In this document: in pieces, positions 45,975 through 53,876 of the stretch
How positions within the stretch are numbered: the first letter of the stretch is position 1
Layout: the number at the start of each line of letters is the position of its first letter
Source of the DNA: Leekyejoonella antrihumi
GTDB lineage: Bacteria > Actinomycetota > Actinomycetes > Actinomycetales > Dermatophilaceae
Assembly (NCBI RefSeq): GCF_007845645.1
Contig: NZ_VCQV01000013.1
Location: 1 to 54,865 of the forward strand
Reading direction: 5' to 3'
Length of the DNA: 54,865 nt
Made by a program: the position numbers and the translations under genes
The notes under the pieces: generated by a model
Told to the model about the DNA's origin: nothing
The model's database searches: none
Seen by the model: the letters and a program-made list of their open reading frames with translations, nothing else

Positions 45975-46513
45975 CAGTAGCCGTATCCCTTGCCGGTCGA
46001 TGACGGCGTCGACCCAGAGCCGCGGACCGGGCTACCGGCAGGCGACACCACTGTCCACAGACCACCGTTGAGCACCTTGCCCTGCCCATTGGCCTGGCCC
46101 GCCTTCGTGTCCCCGACGTAGGTGTAGACCGGGTGCCCGCCCACGGTCAGCTGCCGAGTGCCGCCGGACCTTGTCGTGACCCCGAGCTTCGCACTGACGC
46201 CGGCCACCTTGGACGGGATCGACGACGGCGCGGGCACCGGTGGCCAGTTGGCAGCACATGCGCCGGTGCACTTCGAGGTGCTCCCGGCGTCTCCGGCAAA
46301 GTCATAGATCGTGCGACCGCTGCGATCGACCAGCACGGTCCCGACCGAGATCGTGCTCGTATGCAGCAGGGCACCGGAGGCAGCCGTCCTGGCGCTCGTC
46401 GACCCACTGCCTCCCCCACCGCTCCCGCACGCCGCCAGACCGGCCATCGCAAGGCCGGCAACCGCAACACTCAACGGTCCGGAAAGGCCACGAATGATCT
46501 TGTCATGTCTCAT
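45974..46513 (-). CDS. secreted-repeat lipoprotein (COG4315-like)
   Basis: This 179-residue protein has a signal sequence with lipobox GLAAC, which puts the lipidated cysteine at residue 29. A glycine/serine linker and two repeats of the secreted-repeat family follow: VLVDRSGRTIYDFAGD with CTGACAANWPPV, and TVGGHPVYTYVGDTKAGQAN with LNGGLWTVVSPAG. The function of this family is unknown; members are cell-surface proteins of actinobacteria. An ECF-type promoter ends 7 bases before the ATG, giving a leaderless mRNA. The gene lies directly after the anti-sigma gene. Confidence 0.88.
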   Translation of the reverse strand: MRHDKIIRGLSGPLSVAVAGLAMAGLAACGSGGGGSGSTSARTAASGALLHTSTISVGTVLVDRSGRTIYDFAGDAGSTSKCTGACAANWPPVPAPSSIPSKVAGVSAKLGVTTRSGGTRQLTVGGHPVYTYVGDTKAGQANGQGKVLNGGLWTVVSPAGSPVRGSGSTPSSTGKGYGY

Positions 46514-46520
46514 AGCTGGG

Positions 46521-46548
46521 CATACGCGTGAGGCCGTCGAATGGTTCA
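46521..46548 (-). promoter_or_regulatory. ECF sigma promoter of the lipoprotein operon
   Basis: On the minus strand TGAACC (46548-46543), 16 bases, CGTATG (46526-46521), then 7 bases to the ATG. It has the same elements and spacing as the promoter before the sigma gene (47777-47749). Confidence 0.8.
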
Positions 46549-46555
46549 GTCCGAG

Positions 46556-47224
46556 TCAGGAGTGCAGCAGGACGTTGCCGCCCGGACCCTCCACCCGCAC
46601 CTCGGATATCTGGGTGGGCGTCAGGTTCGTGCTGCCCGTGACGACGGCTTCCTTGCCGGGGTGCGCCGTCCAGCGGGCCACCGTCTGGGTCCTGCCACCG
46701 GCCTTGGGCACCACCACCAGCTCGTAGGTCGCTCCCGACCAGGTCGCCGAACCGACATACCGGCAGTGCATCTGCAGCTCGCTGCCCCACGACTTGGTCT
46801 CGATGCGCAAGGTGGCCTGCAGCGGGGCAGCGGCAGTCGTGCTCAACGCCACCGACTGCCCCGGTGCGGTGCCGTTGGATGGGTGCCCCACGACCGCAGC
46901 GGTGCCCGCGACCAGGCACACCACCGCGGCGGCCGCCGCGAGCCCTGCCAACCATCGCCGACGCAGGTGGCGGCGCCGTACGCTTCGCAGCATCGCCGGC
47001 AGGACGGTCTGCGGCATGGGCGGCAGCTGCTGTGCCTCGTTGTCCGGCAGACCCGGCACCTTCTGCAACAGACCACGCATCGGCATGAGCTGCTGCACGG
47101 CATTGCGACAGTCCGGGCAGCGCCCCAGGTGCTCCTCGAACGCGGTCTGATCCGCGTCGGAGAGCGCGCCCATCACATAGGCGGCGTCGTAGGTGGCGAA
47201 CGGGTCCGGCGACAGATGTGTCAC
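46556..47224 (-). CDS. zinc-binding anti-sigma factor
   Basis: This 222-residue membrane protein should hold the adjacent ECF sigma factor inactive. The N-terminus (1-60) is a zinc anti-sigma domain with HLGRCPDC (the His-x3-Cys-x2-Cys ligands), preceded by a helix with ALSDADQTAFEEH. One membrane helix lies at about 91-112 (WLAGLAAAAAVVCLVAGTAA). The extracytoplasmic part (115-222) is beta-rich and RskA-like (ATYELVVVPKAGGRTQTV). The start overlaps the sigma stop by four bases. The cysteine pair suggests a redox or zinc-sensing trigger, as in RslA. Confidence 0.88.
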   Translation of the reverse strand: MTHLSPDPFATYDAAYVMGALSDADQTAFEEHLGRCPDCRNAVQQLMPMRGLLQKVPGLPDNEAQQLPPMPQTVLPAMLRSVRRRHLRRRWLAGLAAAAAVVCLVAGTAAVVGHPSNGTAPGQSVALSTTAAAPLQATLRIETKSWGSELQMHCRYVGSATWSGATYELVVVPKAGGRTQTVARWTAHPGKEAVVTGSTNLTPTQISEVRVEGPGGNVLLHS

Positions 47225-47742
47225 GTCTGAACTCCCATCTCCTGCAGCGCCAGTCGAAGGGCACGCAACGCGTAGTGCGCACGGGACTTCACCGTGCCCT
47301 CGGGCACCCCGAGACGGACGGCAGCCTCACCGGTCGTGTATCGCCGGTAGTAGCACAGGTCGAGCACCGCGCGGTGATCTGCAGTGAGCCGCGACAGGGC
47401 CTCCGACACGACGACGGCGTCGAGCAGCGCGTCCACCTGGTCGGCATACCCGTCCTCGGGTGCGTCCGCCAGCGGCACGTCCTGTCGACGGTCGCGTCGG
47501 CGCCATTCGTCGATCACGATCCGTCGAGCGACGGTGAACAGCCACGAGCGCACTGAACCGCGCCGCTGCTCGAGGATCTCCGGGGTGCGCCAGGCCCGAA
47601 GCATGGTCTCCTGCACCACATCCTGCGCCCGTGTCGGGTCACCGCCGGTCAGCGGCACGACGAACGCCCACAAGGCGTGCCCGTGCTCGTCGAAGAGAGC
47701 CCGCAGCAGTGCCTCGTCCTCGCTCACCCGCTCCGACTCCAC
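47221..47742 (-). CDS. ECF RNA polymerase sigma factor (SigL/SigK-like)
   Basis: This 173-residue protein has region 2 at about 25-90 (DPTRAQDVVQETMLRAWRTP, RSWLFTVARRIVIDEWRRRD) and region 4 at 115-168 (TTGEAAVRLGVPEGTVKSRA). The GTG at 47742 lies 6 bases after a -10 element, so the mRNA is leaderless; an in-frame GTG at 47727 is the alternative. It is followed by its anti-sigma gene and by a lipoprotein operon with the same promoter motif. The TGAACC/CGT promoter type is like that described for mycobacterial SigL. Confidence 0.88.
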   Translation of the reverse strand: MESERVSEDEALLRALFDEHGHALWAFVVPLTGGDPTRAQDVVQETMLRAWRTPEILEQRRGSVRSWLFTVARRIVIDEWRRRDRRQDVPLADAPEDGYADQVDALLDAVVVSEALSRLTADHRAVLDLCYYRRYTTGEAAVRLGVPEGTVKSRAHYALRALRLALQEMGVQT

Positions 47743-47748
47743 ACCACC

Positions 47749-47777
47749 TCATACGCAGCTTGCTCCTGTTCGGTTCA
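47749..47777 (-). promoter_or_regulatory. autoregulatory ECF sigma promoter
   Basis: On the minus strand TGAACC (47777-47772), 16 bases, CGTATGA (47755-47749), then 6 bases to the GTG start of the sigma gene. Confidence 0.8.
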
Positions 47778-47797
47778 ACCACCGCGCACGTTGCCGC

Positions 47798-48562
47798 TCA
47801 GGAGCCGAAGCGCCGCTCGCGCTCGGCATACGCACGAAGCGCGCGCAGGAAGTCCACCCGCCGGAAGTCGGGCCAGTAGGCCTCACAGAAGTAGAACTCG
47901 GAGTGCGCGCTCTGCCACAACAGGAAGCCGCCGAGCCGCTGCTCACCGGAGGTCCGGATCACCAGGTCCGGGTCGGGCTGGCCCTTGGTGTAGAGGTGGT
48001 CGGTGATCTGCTCCACGTCGACCGTCTCGGCAAGGGCTTCCAGGGAGGTGCCGCGCACCGCATGCTCCAGCAGCATCGCGCGCACCGCGTCGGCTATCTC
48101 CTGCCGTCCGCCGTAGCCGACCGCCACATTGACGATCATCCCGGAGACCTCCCGGGTGTCGTCGGCCGCCTGCTTGAGCGCCTGCGAGGTCTGCACCGGC
48201 AGCAGGTCGAGCGCCCCCACGGGGTTGAGCCGCCAACGGCTGCGGCCGGCGAGATCGCCGACGACTCCCTCGATGATCGACAGCAGTGGAGTCAGCTCGC
48301 TCGCGGGTCGGTCCAGGTTGTCGGTCGACAACAGCCACAGCGTGACGACCTCGACGCCTACCTCCTCGCACCAGGTCAGCAGCGGCTCGATGTTGTCCGC
48401 CCCCGCCTGGTGACCGGACGCGGTGTCCGCGCCGCGAGCGCGCGCCCAGCGACGGTTGCCGTCGAGCATGACCCCGACGTGTCGGGGCAGGCGCTCGGTG
48501 GGAAGGGAGGATGCAAGATGGCGTTCGTAGACGCCATACAGCAGATCACTCACTCCGCGCAT
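47798..48562 (-). CDS. uppS: isoprenyl transferase (undecaprenyl/decaprenyl diphosphate synthase family)
   Basis: This cis-prenyltransferase extends a prenyl diphosphate for cell-wall lipid carriers. The 254-residue protein carries VGVMLDGNRRWARARG (catalytic Asp and first signature), TLWLLSTDNLDRP, NVAVGYGGRQEI and DLVIRTSGEQRLGGFLLWQS with YFCEAYWPDF. The chain length and the first substrate cannot be told; mycobacteria have one short-chain Z-farnesyl and one decaprenyl enzyme of this family. The ATG at 48562 is the first with family-like sequence; the frame is open upstream for 21 codons. Confidence 0.92.
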   Translation of the reverse strand: MRGVSDLLYGVYERHLASSLPTERLPRHVGVMLDGNRRWARARGADTASGHQAGADNIEPLLTWCEEVGVEVVTLWLLSTDNLDRPASELTPLLSIIEGVVGDLAGRSRWRLNPVGALDLLPVQTSQALKQAADDTREVSGMIVNVAVGYGGRQEIADAVRAMLLEHAVRGTSLEALAETVDVEQITDHLYTKGQPDPDLVIRTSGEQRLGGFLLWQSAHSEFYFCEAYWPDFRRVDFLRALRAYAERERRFGS

Positions 48563-48640
48563 TCGCGCACCCCTACAGCCATCTCGTCCGTTGTCGTCGC
48601 CAGGATATCGCCTGTGCCGATGCAACCAGACGCACAGAGC

Positions 48641-48660
48641 AACTTACGGAAAAGTAAGTT
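48641..48660. promoter_or_regulatory. inverted repeat overlapping the hemolysin III promoter
   Basis: AACTTAC (48641-48647) and GTAAGTT (48654-48660) form a perfect 7-base inverted repeat around GGAAAA. It overlaps a -10-like TTAAACT that ends 7 bases before the GTG at 48673, so a bound protein would block that promoter. Confidence 0.45.
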
Positions 48661-48672
48661 AAACTCGGCGGG

Positions 48673-49380
48673 GTGATTGACTCCTTCAACGCGAGCGCCG
48701 GTCAGGTCCAGCAGGACGCGGCCGACCTGTTGCGCCTGGTGAAGCCGAAGCTGCGAGGCTGGCTGCACGCGGTGATGTGCCCCCTGGCCGTCGCCGCAGG
48801 GATTGTCCTGATCTGTCTGGCCCCCAGCGTGAAGGGCAAGATCGGCGCGACCGTCTTTGCGCTCAGCACCGCCGTGCTCTTCGGCACCTCCGCGGTCTAC
48901 CACCGTGGTCGCTGGAACCCGCGCGTCGAGGCGACGCTGAAGCGGATGGACCACTCCAACATCTTCCTGGTGATCGCGGGCACCTACACACCCTTCGCGC
49001 TCACCCTGCTCTCTCGCTCGCAGGCGACCCACCTGCTGCTGATCGTCTGGGGCGGCGCCCTTGCCGGCGTGCTGTTCCGCGTCTTCTGGGTGAACGCACC
49101 CCGCTGGCTCTATACACCGGTGTATGTCGCACTCGGCTGGGTCGCGATCTTCTACTTCGGCCCGCTGCTGCACACCGGCGGCGTTGCCGTGGTCACGCTC
49201 ATCGCGGTCGGTGGCGGGCTCTACACCCTCGGCGCGGTCGTCTACGGCACCAAGCGGCCCAACCCCTCACCGCGCTGGTTCGGGTTCCACGAGGTCTTCC
49301 ACGCCTGCACGGTGCTGGCCTTTGCGGCGCACTATGTGGCGGCGTCCATGGCGATCTATCAGGTGCCCGGCCACGCCTGA
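48673..49380 (+). CDS. hemolysin III family membrane protein
   Basis: This 235-residue protein has seven hydrophobic segments, starting at WLHAVMCPLAVAAGIVLICL and ending at EVFHACTVLAFAAHYVAASM. The conserved polar residues of the family are SAVYHRGRW, RMDHSNIFLVIAGTYTPF and GFHEVFHA (His ligands), which place it in the PAQR/hemolysin III group. Its physiological role is unclear. The GTG start has no ribosome binding site and lies 7 bases after a -10-like box, so a leaderless transcript is likely. Confidence 0.88.
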   Translation: MIDSFNASAGQVQQDAADLLRLVKPKLRGWLHAVMCPLAVAAGIVLICLAPSVKGKIGATVFALSTAVLFGTSAVYHRGRWNPRVEATLKRMDHSNIFLVIAGTYTPFALTLLSRSQATHLLLIVWGGALAGVLFRVFWVNAPRWLYTPVYVALGWVAIFYFGPLLHTGGVAVVTLIAVGGGLYTLGAVVYGTKRPNPSPRWFGFHEVFHACTVLAFAAHYVAASMAIYQVPGHA

Positions 49381-49406
49381 TCGGCGCCGACAGCACCGCC
49401 GCGCGC

Positions 49407-49637
49407 TCAGTCCTGCGGTGTGGCCCCGCCGTCGACAGGCCCAGCCTGGTCGTCAGGGCCGGCAGCCGCCTCCGCAGCCTCGGACCGCTGACGCTCCTCA
49501 CGCTCCTCGCGCCAGCGCACCTTGCGCAGGTGACTGTTCATGCTGCGAAAGAGGAAGATACAGGCCACGGCGAGCGCGAACAGCACCACGAATCCTGCGA
49601 GTCCCGCGGTGACCGCGGTGCTCTCGTTGCCGCCCAT
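49407..49637 (-). CDS. small single-helix membrane protein next to mca
   Basis: This 76-residue protein has one membrane helix at about 10-31 (AGLAGFVVLFALAVACIFLF), then a basic motif (RSMNSHLRKVRWREEREERQ) and an acidic tail. Its ATG overlaps the mca stop by one base. Similar small proteins follow mca in other actinobacteria. Function unknown. Confidence 0.75.
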   Translation of the reverse strand: MGGNESTAVTAGLAGFVVLFALAVACIFLFRSMNSHLRKVRWREEREERQRSEAAEAAAGPDDQAGPVDGGATPQD

Positions 49638-50587
49638 CAGCCCGCCTCCGCCGCGGACCGCTCGACGACGTCGTCGATGACCACGTCCGGCAGCTTCGAG
49701 GTGGCCAGCTCATCGGCGTCCGCGGCGTCCGGCAGCCCCGCGAACAGGTCATCCTCACCCTCGGGCACCGGCACGTAGGAGACGACCAGGTCGAACTCCT
49801 CCGTGGGCCATACTCGCGCCTGGTCGGCCTGCGACAGCGTGAAGAAGGTGCCGTCCGGGTCGACCTGTGTCGCGTGCGCCAGCAGCGCCTGCTCGCGCTT
49901 GCTGAAGTATTCGGCGCACTCCACCCGTGTGGTGATGCGACCCTGGCGCCGCTTCTCCCACCGTGCCAGCCAGTCGGCATACGGCGACTCACGGTGCATG
50001 TCGAGCAACGCCTGATGGAACGTGGTCATCTTGTCCTTGGAGAAGCCGCGGTCGTAGTAGAGCTTGAGCGGCGCCCAGGGGCGGCCGGCGTCCGGGAACT
50101 GGGATGGGTCACCGGCGGCACGGAACGCCGCTATCGACACGTCGTGGCACATGATGTGGTCCGGATGCGGGTAGCCGCCGTGCTCGTCGTACGTCGTCAC
50201 GACGTGCGGCCGGAACTCACGGATCACCCGCACCAGGGCCTCGGTCGCGACCGCGAGCGGCTCCAGCGCGAAACACCCGTCCGGCAGGGGCGGCAGCGGG
50301 TCACCCTCGGGCAGGCCGGAGTCGACAAATCCCAGCCAGGTCTGCTCGACGCCGAGGATCTCTCTGGCCTTGGCCATCTCCTCGCGCCGCACCTGCGGCA
50401 GGTTGCGCTGGATGTGCGCGTCGTCCTTCAGGCGAGGATTCAGCACGTCACCACGCTCACCACCGGTGCATGTCACGACCATCACCGGATGCCCGGCGGC
50501 AACGTATTTCGCCATCGTCGCCGAACCCTTGCTGGACTCGTCGTCGGGGTGCGCATGCACCGCCATGAGTCGCAGACTTTCCGTCAC
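49637..50587 (-). CDS. mca: mycothiol S-conjugate amidase
   Basis: Mca cleaves mycothiol S-conjugates of electrophiles, releasing a mercapturic acid for export. The 316-residue zinc hydrolase begins [19 protein letters not shown] (the AHPDDE zinc motif), then [16 protein letters not shown] and [12 protein letters not shown] (third ligand). The GTG at 50587 is preceded by GAGGTGG at 6 bases; an in-frame GTG at 50602 would include it. The gene itself shows that the host uses mycothiol. Confidence 0.94.
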   Translation of the reverse strand: MTESLRLMAVHAHPDDESSKGSATMAKYVAAGHPVMVVTCTGGERGDVLNPRLKDDAHIQRNLPQVRREEMAKAREILGVEQTWLGFVDSGLPEGDPLPPLPDGCFALEPLAVATEALVRVIREFRPHVVTTYDEHGGYPHPDHIMCHDVSIAAFRAAGDPSQFPDAGRPWAPLKLYYDRGFSKDKMTTFHQALLDMHRESPYADWLARWEKRRQGRITTRVECAEYFSKREQALLAHATQVDPDGTFFTLSQADQARVWPTEEFDLVVSYVPVPEGEDDLFAGLPDAADADELATSKLPDVVIDDVVERSAAEAG

Positions 50588-50637
50588 AGGCCACCTCACC
50601 ACTGTTCATTGAGCAACGGGACCTATCCTCTCATCCC

Positions 50638-51000
50638 ATGACGATCACTCGCCCCGCACCCGGGCAGCTCAAGTGGTGGGTGATCGGCACCGTGGGCATT
50701 CTCCTCGGGTGCGCCGTCGCCGTATGGTTCGGCATCTCCTCGACTCGAGGAGTCAGCTGGTCCGACGCCGGCTTCAACATCGTCGGCAACACCCGCGTCG
50801 ACGTGACGTTCGACGTCATCCACCAGAACGGCAAGCCGGTCACGTGCACCCTGGAGGCGCTCGACCTCCAGCACGGGCAGGTGGGCCAGACGACGGTGGA
50901 CCTGCCGGCGAGCACCTACTCGTCCACCCGGTACACCCGGACCGTGCACACGGTGGCCAAGGCGGTCACCGGCACCGTGGACTCCTGCAGTTACAAGTGA
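50638..51000 (+). CDS. DUF4307-like membrane-anchored protein
   Basis: This 120-residue protein has one helix at about 12-33 (WWVIGTVGILLGCAVAVWFG), followed by an outward beta-type domain with VTFDVIHQNGKPVTCTLEAL and a cysteine near the end. DUF4307 genes usually lie between mca and greA in actinobacteria, as here. Function unknown. Confidence 0.85.
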   Translation: MTITRPAPGQLKWWVIGTVGILLGCAVAVWFGISSTRGVSWSDAGFNIVGNTRVDVTFDVIHQNGKPVTCTLEALDLQHGQVGQTTVDLPASTYSSTRYTRTVHTVAKAVTGTVDSCSYK

Positions 51001-51115
51001 CATCTGGGCAGGTCTTGCTAGACTGATGCGTTCAACCAAGGTCTGGGCCTGACACGCGCATCCTATGCGGTGGCCCGGGCCTGATTGTTTGACACGCCAA
51101 AGCAAGGAGAACGTC

Positions 51116-51616
51116 GTGACCAGTACCGCCGACTCATCGGCCAGTTTCCTGACCCCGGAGGCCTATGACCGGTTGAAGGCAGAGCTTGCGAACCTTCAGG
51201 GTGCGGGGCGGAGCGAGATCTCCCAGCGGATCGAGGATGCCCGCGAGGAGGGCGACCTCAAGGAGAACGGCGGCTACCACGCGGCCAAGGAGGAGCAGGG
51301 CAAGATGGAGGCCCGCATCCGCCAACTGGACGAACTGCTGCGCACCGCCGTCGTGGGGAACGCCTCCGGCGCCGCGGCCGCTGCGGGCACCGTCAGCTCG
51401 GGCATGGTCGTGACGGTCGAGATGTTCGGCGACAAGGAGAAGTTCCTGCTCGGCAACCGAGAGATCGCCGAGGACTCCGAGATCGACGTGTACAGCGAGC
51501 GGTCACCGCTCGGGCAGGCCATTCTCGGCAAGAAGATCGGCGACACCACCAGCTACAACGCGCCCAACGGCAACACGGTCGAGGTCAAGGTGCTGGAGGC
51601 CACGCCCTACGCGTGA
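51116..51616 (+). CDS. greA: transcription elongation factor GreA
   Basis: GreA rescues backtracked RNA polymerase by stimulating transcript cleavage. The 166-residue protein has the N-terminal coiled coil (FLTPEAYDRLKAELANLQ, IEDAREEGDLKENGGYHAAK with the tip acidic residues) and the C-terminal FKBP-like domain (SERSPLGQAILGKKIGDTTS). AAGGAG lies 8 bases before the GTG. The 115-base leader has a TAGACT -10-like box near 51018 and a GC-rich stem. A perfect terminator follows. Confidence 0.95.
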   Translation: MTSTADSSASFLTPEAYDRLKAELANLQGAGRSEISQRIEDAREEGDLKENGGYHAAKEEQGKMEARIRQLDELLRTAVVGNASGAAAAAGTVSSGMVVTVEMFGDKEKFLLGNREIAEDSEIDVYSERSPLGQAILGKKIGDTTSYNAPNGNTVEVKVLEATPYA

Positions 51617-51631
51617 CCCGCTCACGGCACG

Positions 51632-51667
51632 GCGAGACGGTGGTCCTGCGCCGGACCACCGTCTCGC
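51632..51667 (+). terminator. terminator-like hairpin after greA
   Basis: GCGAGACGGTGGTCC (51632-51646), a 6-base loop, and its perfect inverse (51653-51667). It begins 15 bases after the greA stop. No long T run follows, as is usual in this phylum. It lies between convergent genes and may serve both. Confidence 0.8.
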
Positions 51668-51697
51668 TACAGGCGAGGTGGTTGCCTTGGTGCGGCT

Positions 51698-52033
51698 TCA
51701 GCCCGCGCCCTGCGCGAGGTAGGCCAGCAGGATCAGTGCCGCCACCACGATCAGGATCCCCATCCAGAGCAGGTGACCAGACCCTGGGCGCGGCGGCAGC
51801 TGCGGTGCACCGGGTGTCCCGGACGGCACGGCATACGGCGAGGAGAGTTGCGGCGGGCCGGACTCGTCCTGGTTGAACGGGGTGCCCACCCGCGCCGTCT
51901 CCCATTGGCGCATCTGGGCGATCTGCCGCGTGTGGTCCTGCCACTGCGAGCGTTGCACGATCACGTCATGCAGCAGCCAGATCACCCCGCCCAGGCAGGC
52001 GGCGACCAGCACGACGACGACCCAGAAGCTCAC
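51698..52033 (-). CDS. small membrane protein with two terminal helices
   Basis: This 111-residue protein has helices at about 2-21 (SFWVVVVLVAACLGGVIWLL) and 89-108 (LLWMGILIVVAALILLAYLA), joined by a proline-rich polar segment. Family not recognised. Its GTG start overlaps the metB stop by four bases (GTGA), so the two genes are co-translated; a longer frame to 52207 runs inside metB and is rejected. Confidence 0.65.
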   Translation of the reverse strand: MSFWVVVVLVAACLGGVIWLLHDVIVQRSQWQDHTRQIAQMRQWETARVGTPFNQDESGPPQLSSPYAVPSGTPGAPQLPPRPGSGHLLWMGILIVVAALILLAYLAQGAG

Positions 52034-53205
52034 CCCAGCGCCTGCCCAAGGTCGTCGATGAGGTCGCGGACGTCCTCGATGCCGGTCGACAGCCGGATGA
52101 GGTCCGCCGGCACCTCCAGCTCGGTGCCCGCAACACTGGCGTGTGTCATACGTCCAGGATGCTCGATCAACGACTCGACTCCCCCGAGCGACTCGCCGAG
52201 AGTCCAAATCTTTGTGCGACCGATCGCATCGACGGCGTGCTGCTCACCGCCCTCGAGCTGGAAGCTCACCATCCCACCGAAGCGGCGCATCTGCCGCGCG
52301 GCGACGTCATGGCCGGGGTGGCTGTCCAGACCCGGGTAGTGGATGTGGGTGACGTCGCCCCGGCCCTGCAGATACTCCACGACCTGCTCCGCGTTGCTGC
52401 AGTGCTGCTCCATCCGCACCGCGAGCGTCTTGAGGCCGCGCAGCACCAGCCAGGAGTCCATCGGCCCACTGATCGCACCCATGGAGTTCTGGTGGAAGCC
52501 GATGCGCTCGGCGGCATCCGCGAACTCCCGGACCGCGACGCTCTTGGACACCACGACGGCGCCGCCCACCACGTCGCTGTGCCCGCCGCAGTACTTCGTC
52601 GTGGAGTGCACCACGATGTCGGCGCCGAGCGCGAGCGGCTGCTGCAGGTAGGGCGACGCGAACGTGTTGTCGACCACCATCAGGGCACCCGCCTCGTGCG
52701 CGATCTGCGCGATGGCGGCGATGTCGGCGATGCCCAGCAGCGGGTTGGTCGGCGTCTCGATCCACACGATCTTGGTGACCCCCGGCCGGATCTCACCGCG
52801 GATGGCGTCCGGCTGCGAGACCTTGGCCAGGCTGTAGTCGATCCCCCAGCGCTTCTGAACCTTGTCGATGAGGCGGAACGTGCCACCGTAGGCATCGGTC
52901 GGCACGATCATGTGGTCGCCCGGGTGCAGCAAGGAACGGATGACGGTGTCCTCTGCCGCGAGGCCCGAGGAGAAGGCGAAACCCTTTGCCCCTCCTTCGA
53001 GCTCGGCAATGCACTGCTCCAAGGCGGTGCGCGTGGGGTTGGCCGAGCGCGAGTACTCATAACCCTCCCGCATGCCTCCGACGCCATCTTGCTTGTAGGT
53101 CGAGGTCTGGTAGATCGCCGGCACGACGGCTCCGGTGCGCGGATCAGGCTCCTGGCCCGCGTGGATGGCTCGAGTGGAGAAACCGGGGTTCGTAGGCTGC
53201 GTCAT
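52030..53205 (-). CDS. metB: cystathionine gamma-synthase
   Basis: This PLP enzyme joins an activated homoserine with cysteine on the path to methionine. The 391-residue protein has the family motifs YEYSRSANPTRTALEQCIAE, FSSGLAAEDTVIRSLL, VDNTFASPYLQQPL, and the PLP lysine in HSTTKYCGGHSDVVGG. The C-terminal SLGGVESLIEHPGRMTHA is standard. Cystathionine gamma-lyase or O-acetylhomoserine sulfhydrylase activity cannot be excluded from sequence alone. Confidence 0.9.
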   Translation of the reverse strand: MTQPTNPGFSTRAIHAGQEPDPRTGAVVPAIYQTSTYKQDGVGGMREGYEYSRSANPTRTALEQCIAELEGGAKGFAFSSGLAAEDTVIRSLLHPGDHMIVPTDAYGGTFRLIDKVQKRWGIDYSLAKVSQPDAIRGEIRPGVTKIVWIETPTNPLLGIADIAAIAQIAHEAGALMVVDNTFASPYLQQPLALGADIVVHSTTKYCGGHSDVVGGAVVVSKSVAVREFADAAERIGFHQNSMGAISGPMDSWLVLRGLKTLAVRMEQHCSNAEQVVEYLQGRGDVTHIHYPGLDSHPGHDVAARQMRRFGGMVSFQLEGGEQHAVDAIGRTKIWTLGESLGGVESLIEHPGRMTHASVAGTELEVPADLIRLSTGIEDVRDLIDDLGQALG

Positions 53206-53268
53206 GGATACAGGCTAGCCATCCCCCACCAAGCCGCATCTACGACGTCGACGTCGTAGGGTCATGCC

Positions 53269-53739
53269 ATGGAGCACACCACCTACCGGATCACCTGGAC
53301 GCGCGACCCCGGCAGGGAGGCCTGGGCGTTGCTGCGGGCCGTGCGCGGGGTGACGATGGGGCTCTTCTTGATCCTCGCCCTTATCCTGCTCATCTTCTGC
53401 CTCACCCAGGCCGCGTGGCTCGTCGCCGGGGTGCTGGTCGTCCTCATGGCCGTCGTGCCGGTGTCGGTGTGGAATCGCACGCGACACAGCATCGCTCGCG
53501 GCGGCACCAAAGTGTCGATCGCACTGAGCGGCACCGGGCTGTCCGGTCGGACACCGGACAAGTTCGCGCTGCCGTGGGACACCTTCACGCACTGGCGCGC
53601 GACCTCCACCGACATCGTGCTGGTGCGCAAACGGGGTCGGCTCGCGAGCCGCGGCATGCTCATCCCGCTGTCCGCGGTGACCGCCGACGACCGCCCGGGC
53701 ATCACCGACCTGCTCGACAAGCACCTCACCCGGCTCTGA
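53269..53739 (+). CDS. YcxB-like membrane protein
   Basis: This 156-residue protein has two adjacent membrane helices at about 28-70 (TMGLFLILALILLIFCLTQA, AWLVAGVLVVLMAVVPVSVW). A cytoplasmic beta-type domain with LSGTGLSGRTPDKFALPWDT and FTHWRATSTDIVLVR follows, the YcxB C-terminal pattern. Function unknown. Confidence 0.75.
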   Translation: MEHTTYRITWTRDPGREAWALLRAVRGVTMGLFLILALILLIFCLTQAAWLVAGVLVVLMAVVPVSVWNRTRHSIARGGTKVSIALSGTGLSGRTPDKFALPWDTFTHWRATSTDIVLVRKRGRLASRGMLIPLSAVTADDRPGITDLLDKHLTRL

Positions 53740-53876
53740 CCGCGGGCGGCGCCGGCAGCTGTCGTACATCGAATGGATGACACACCGCCGCGGAAGTTGC
53801 CCCACAGGGCCGACGACAGGCCATCACCTCGGTCGTAGTGTCAGCAGTACCCCCCACTACAGATCGGATTTCGGAC

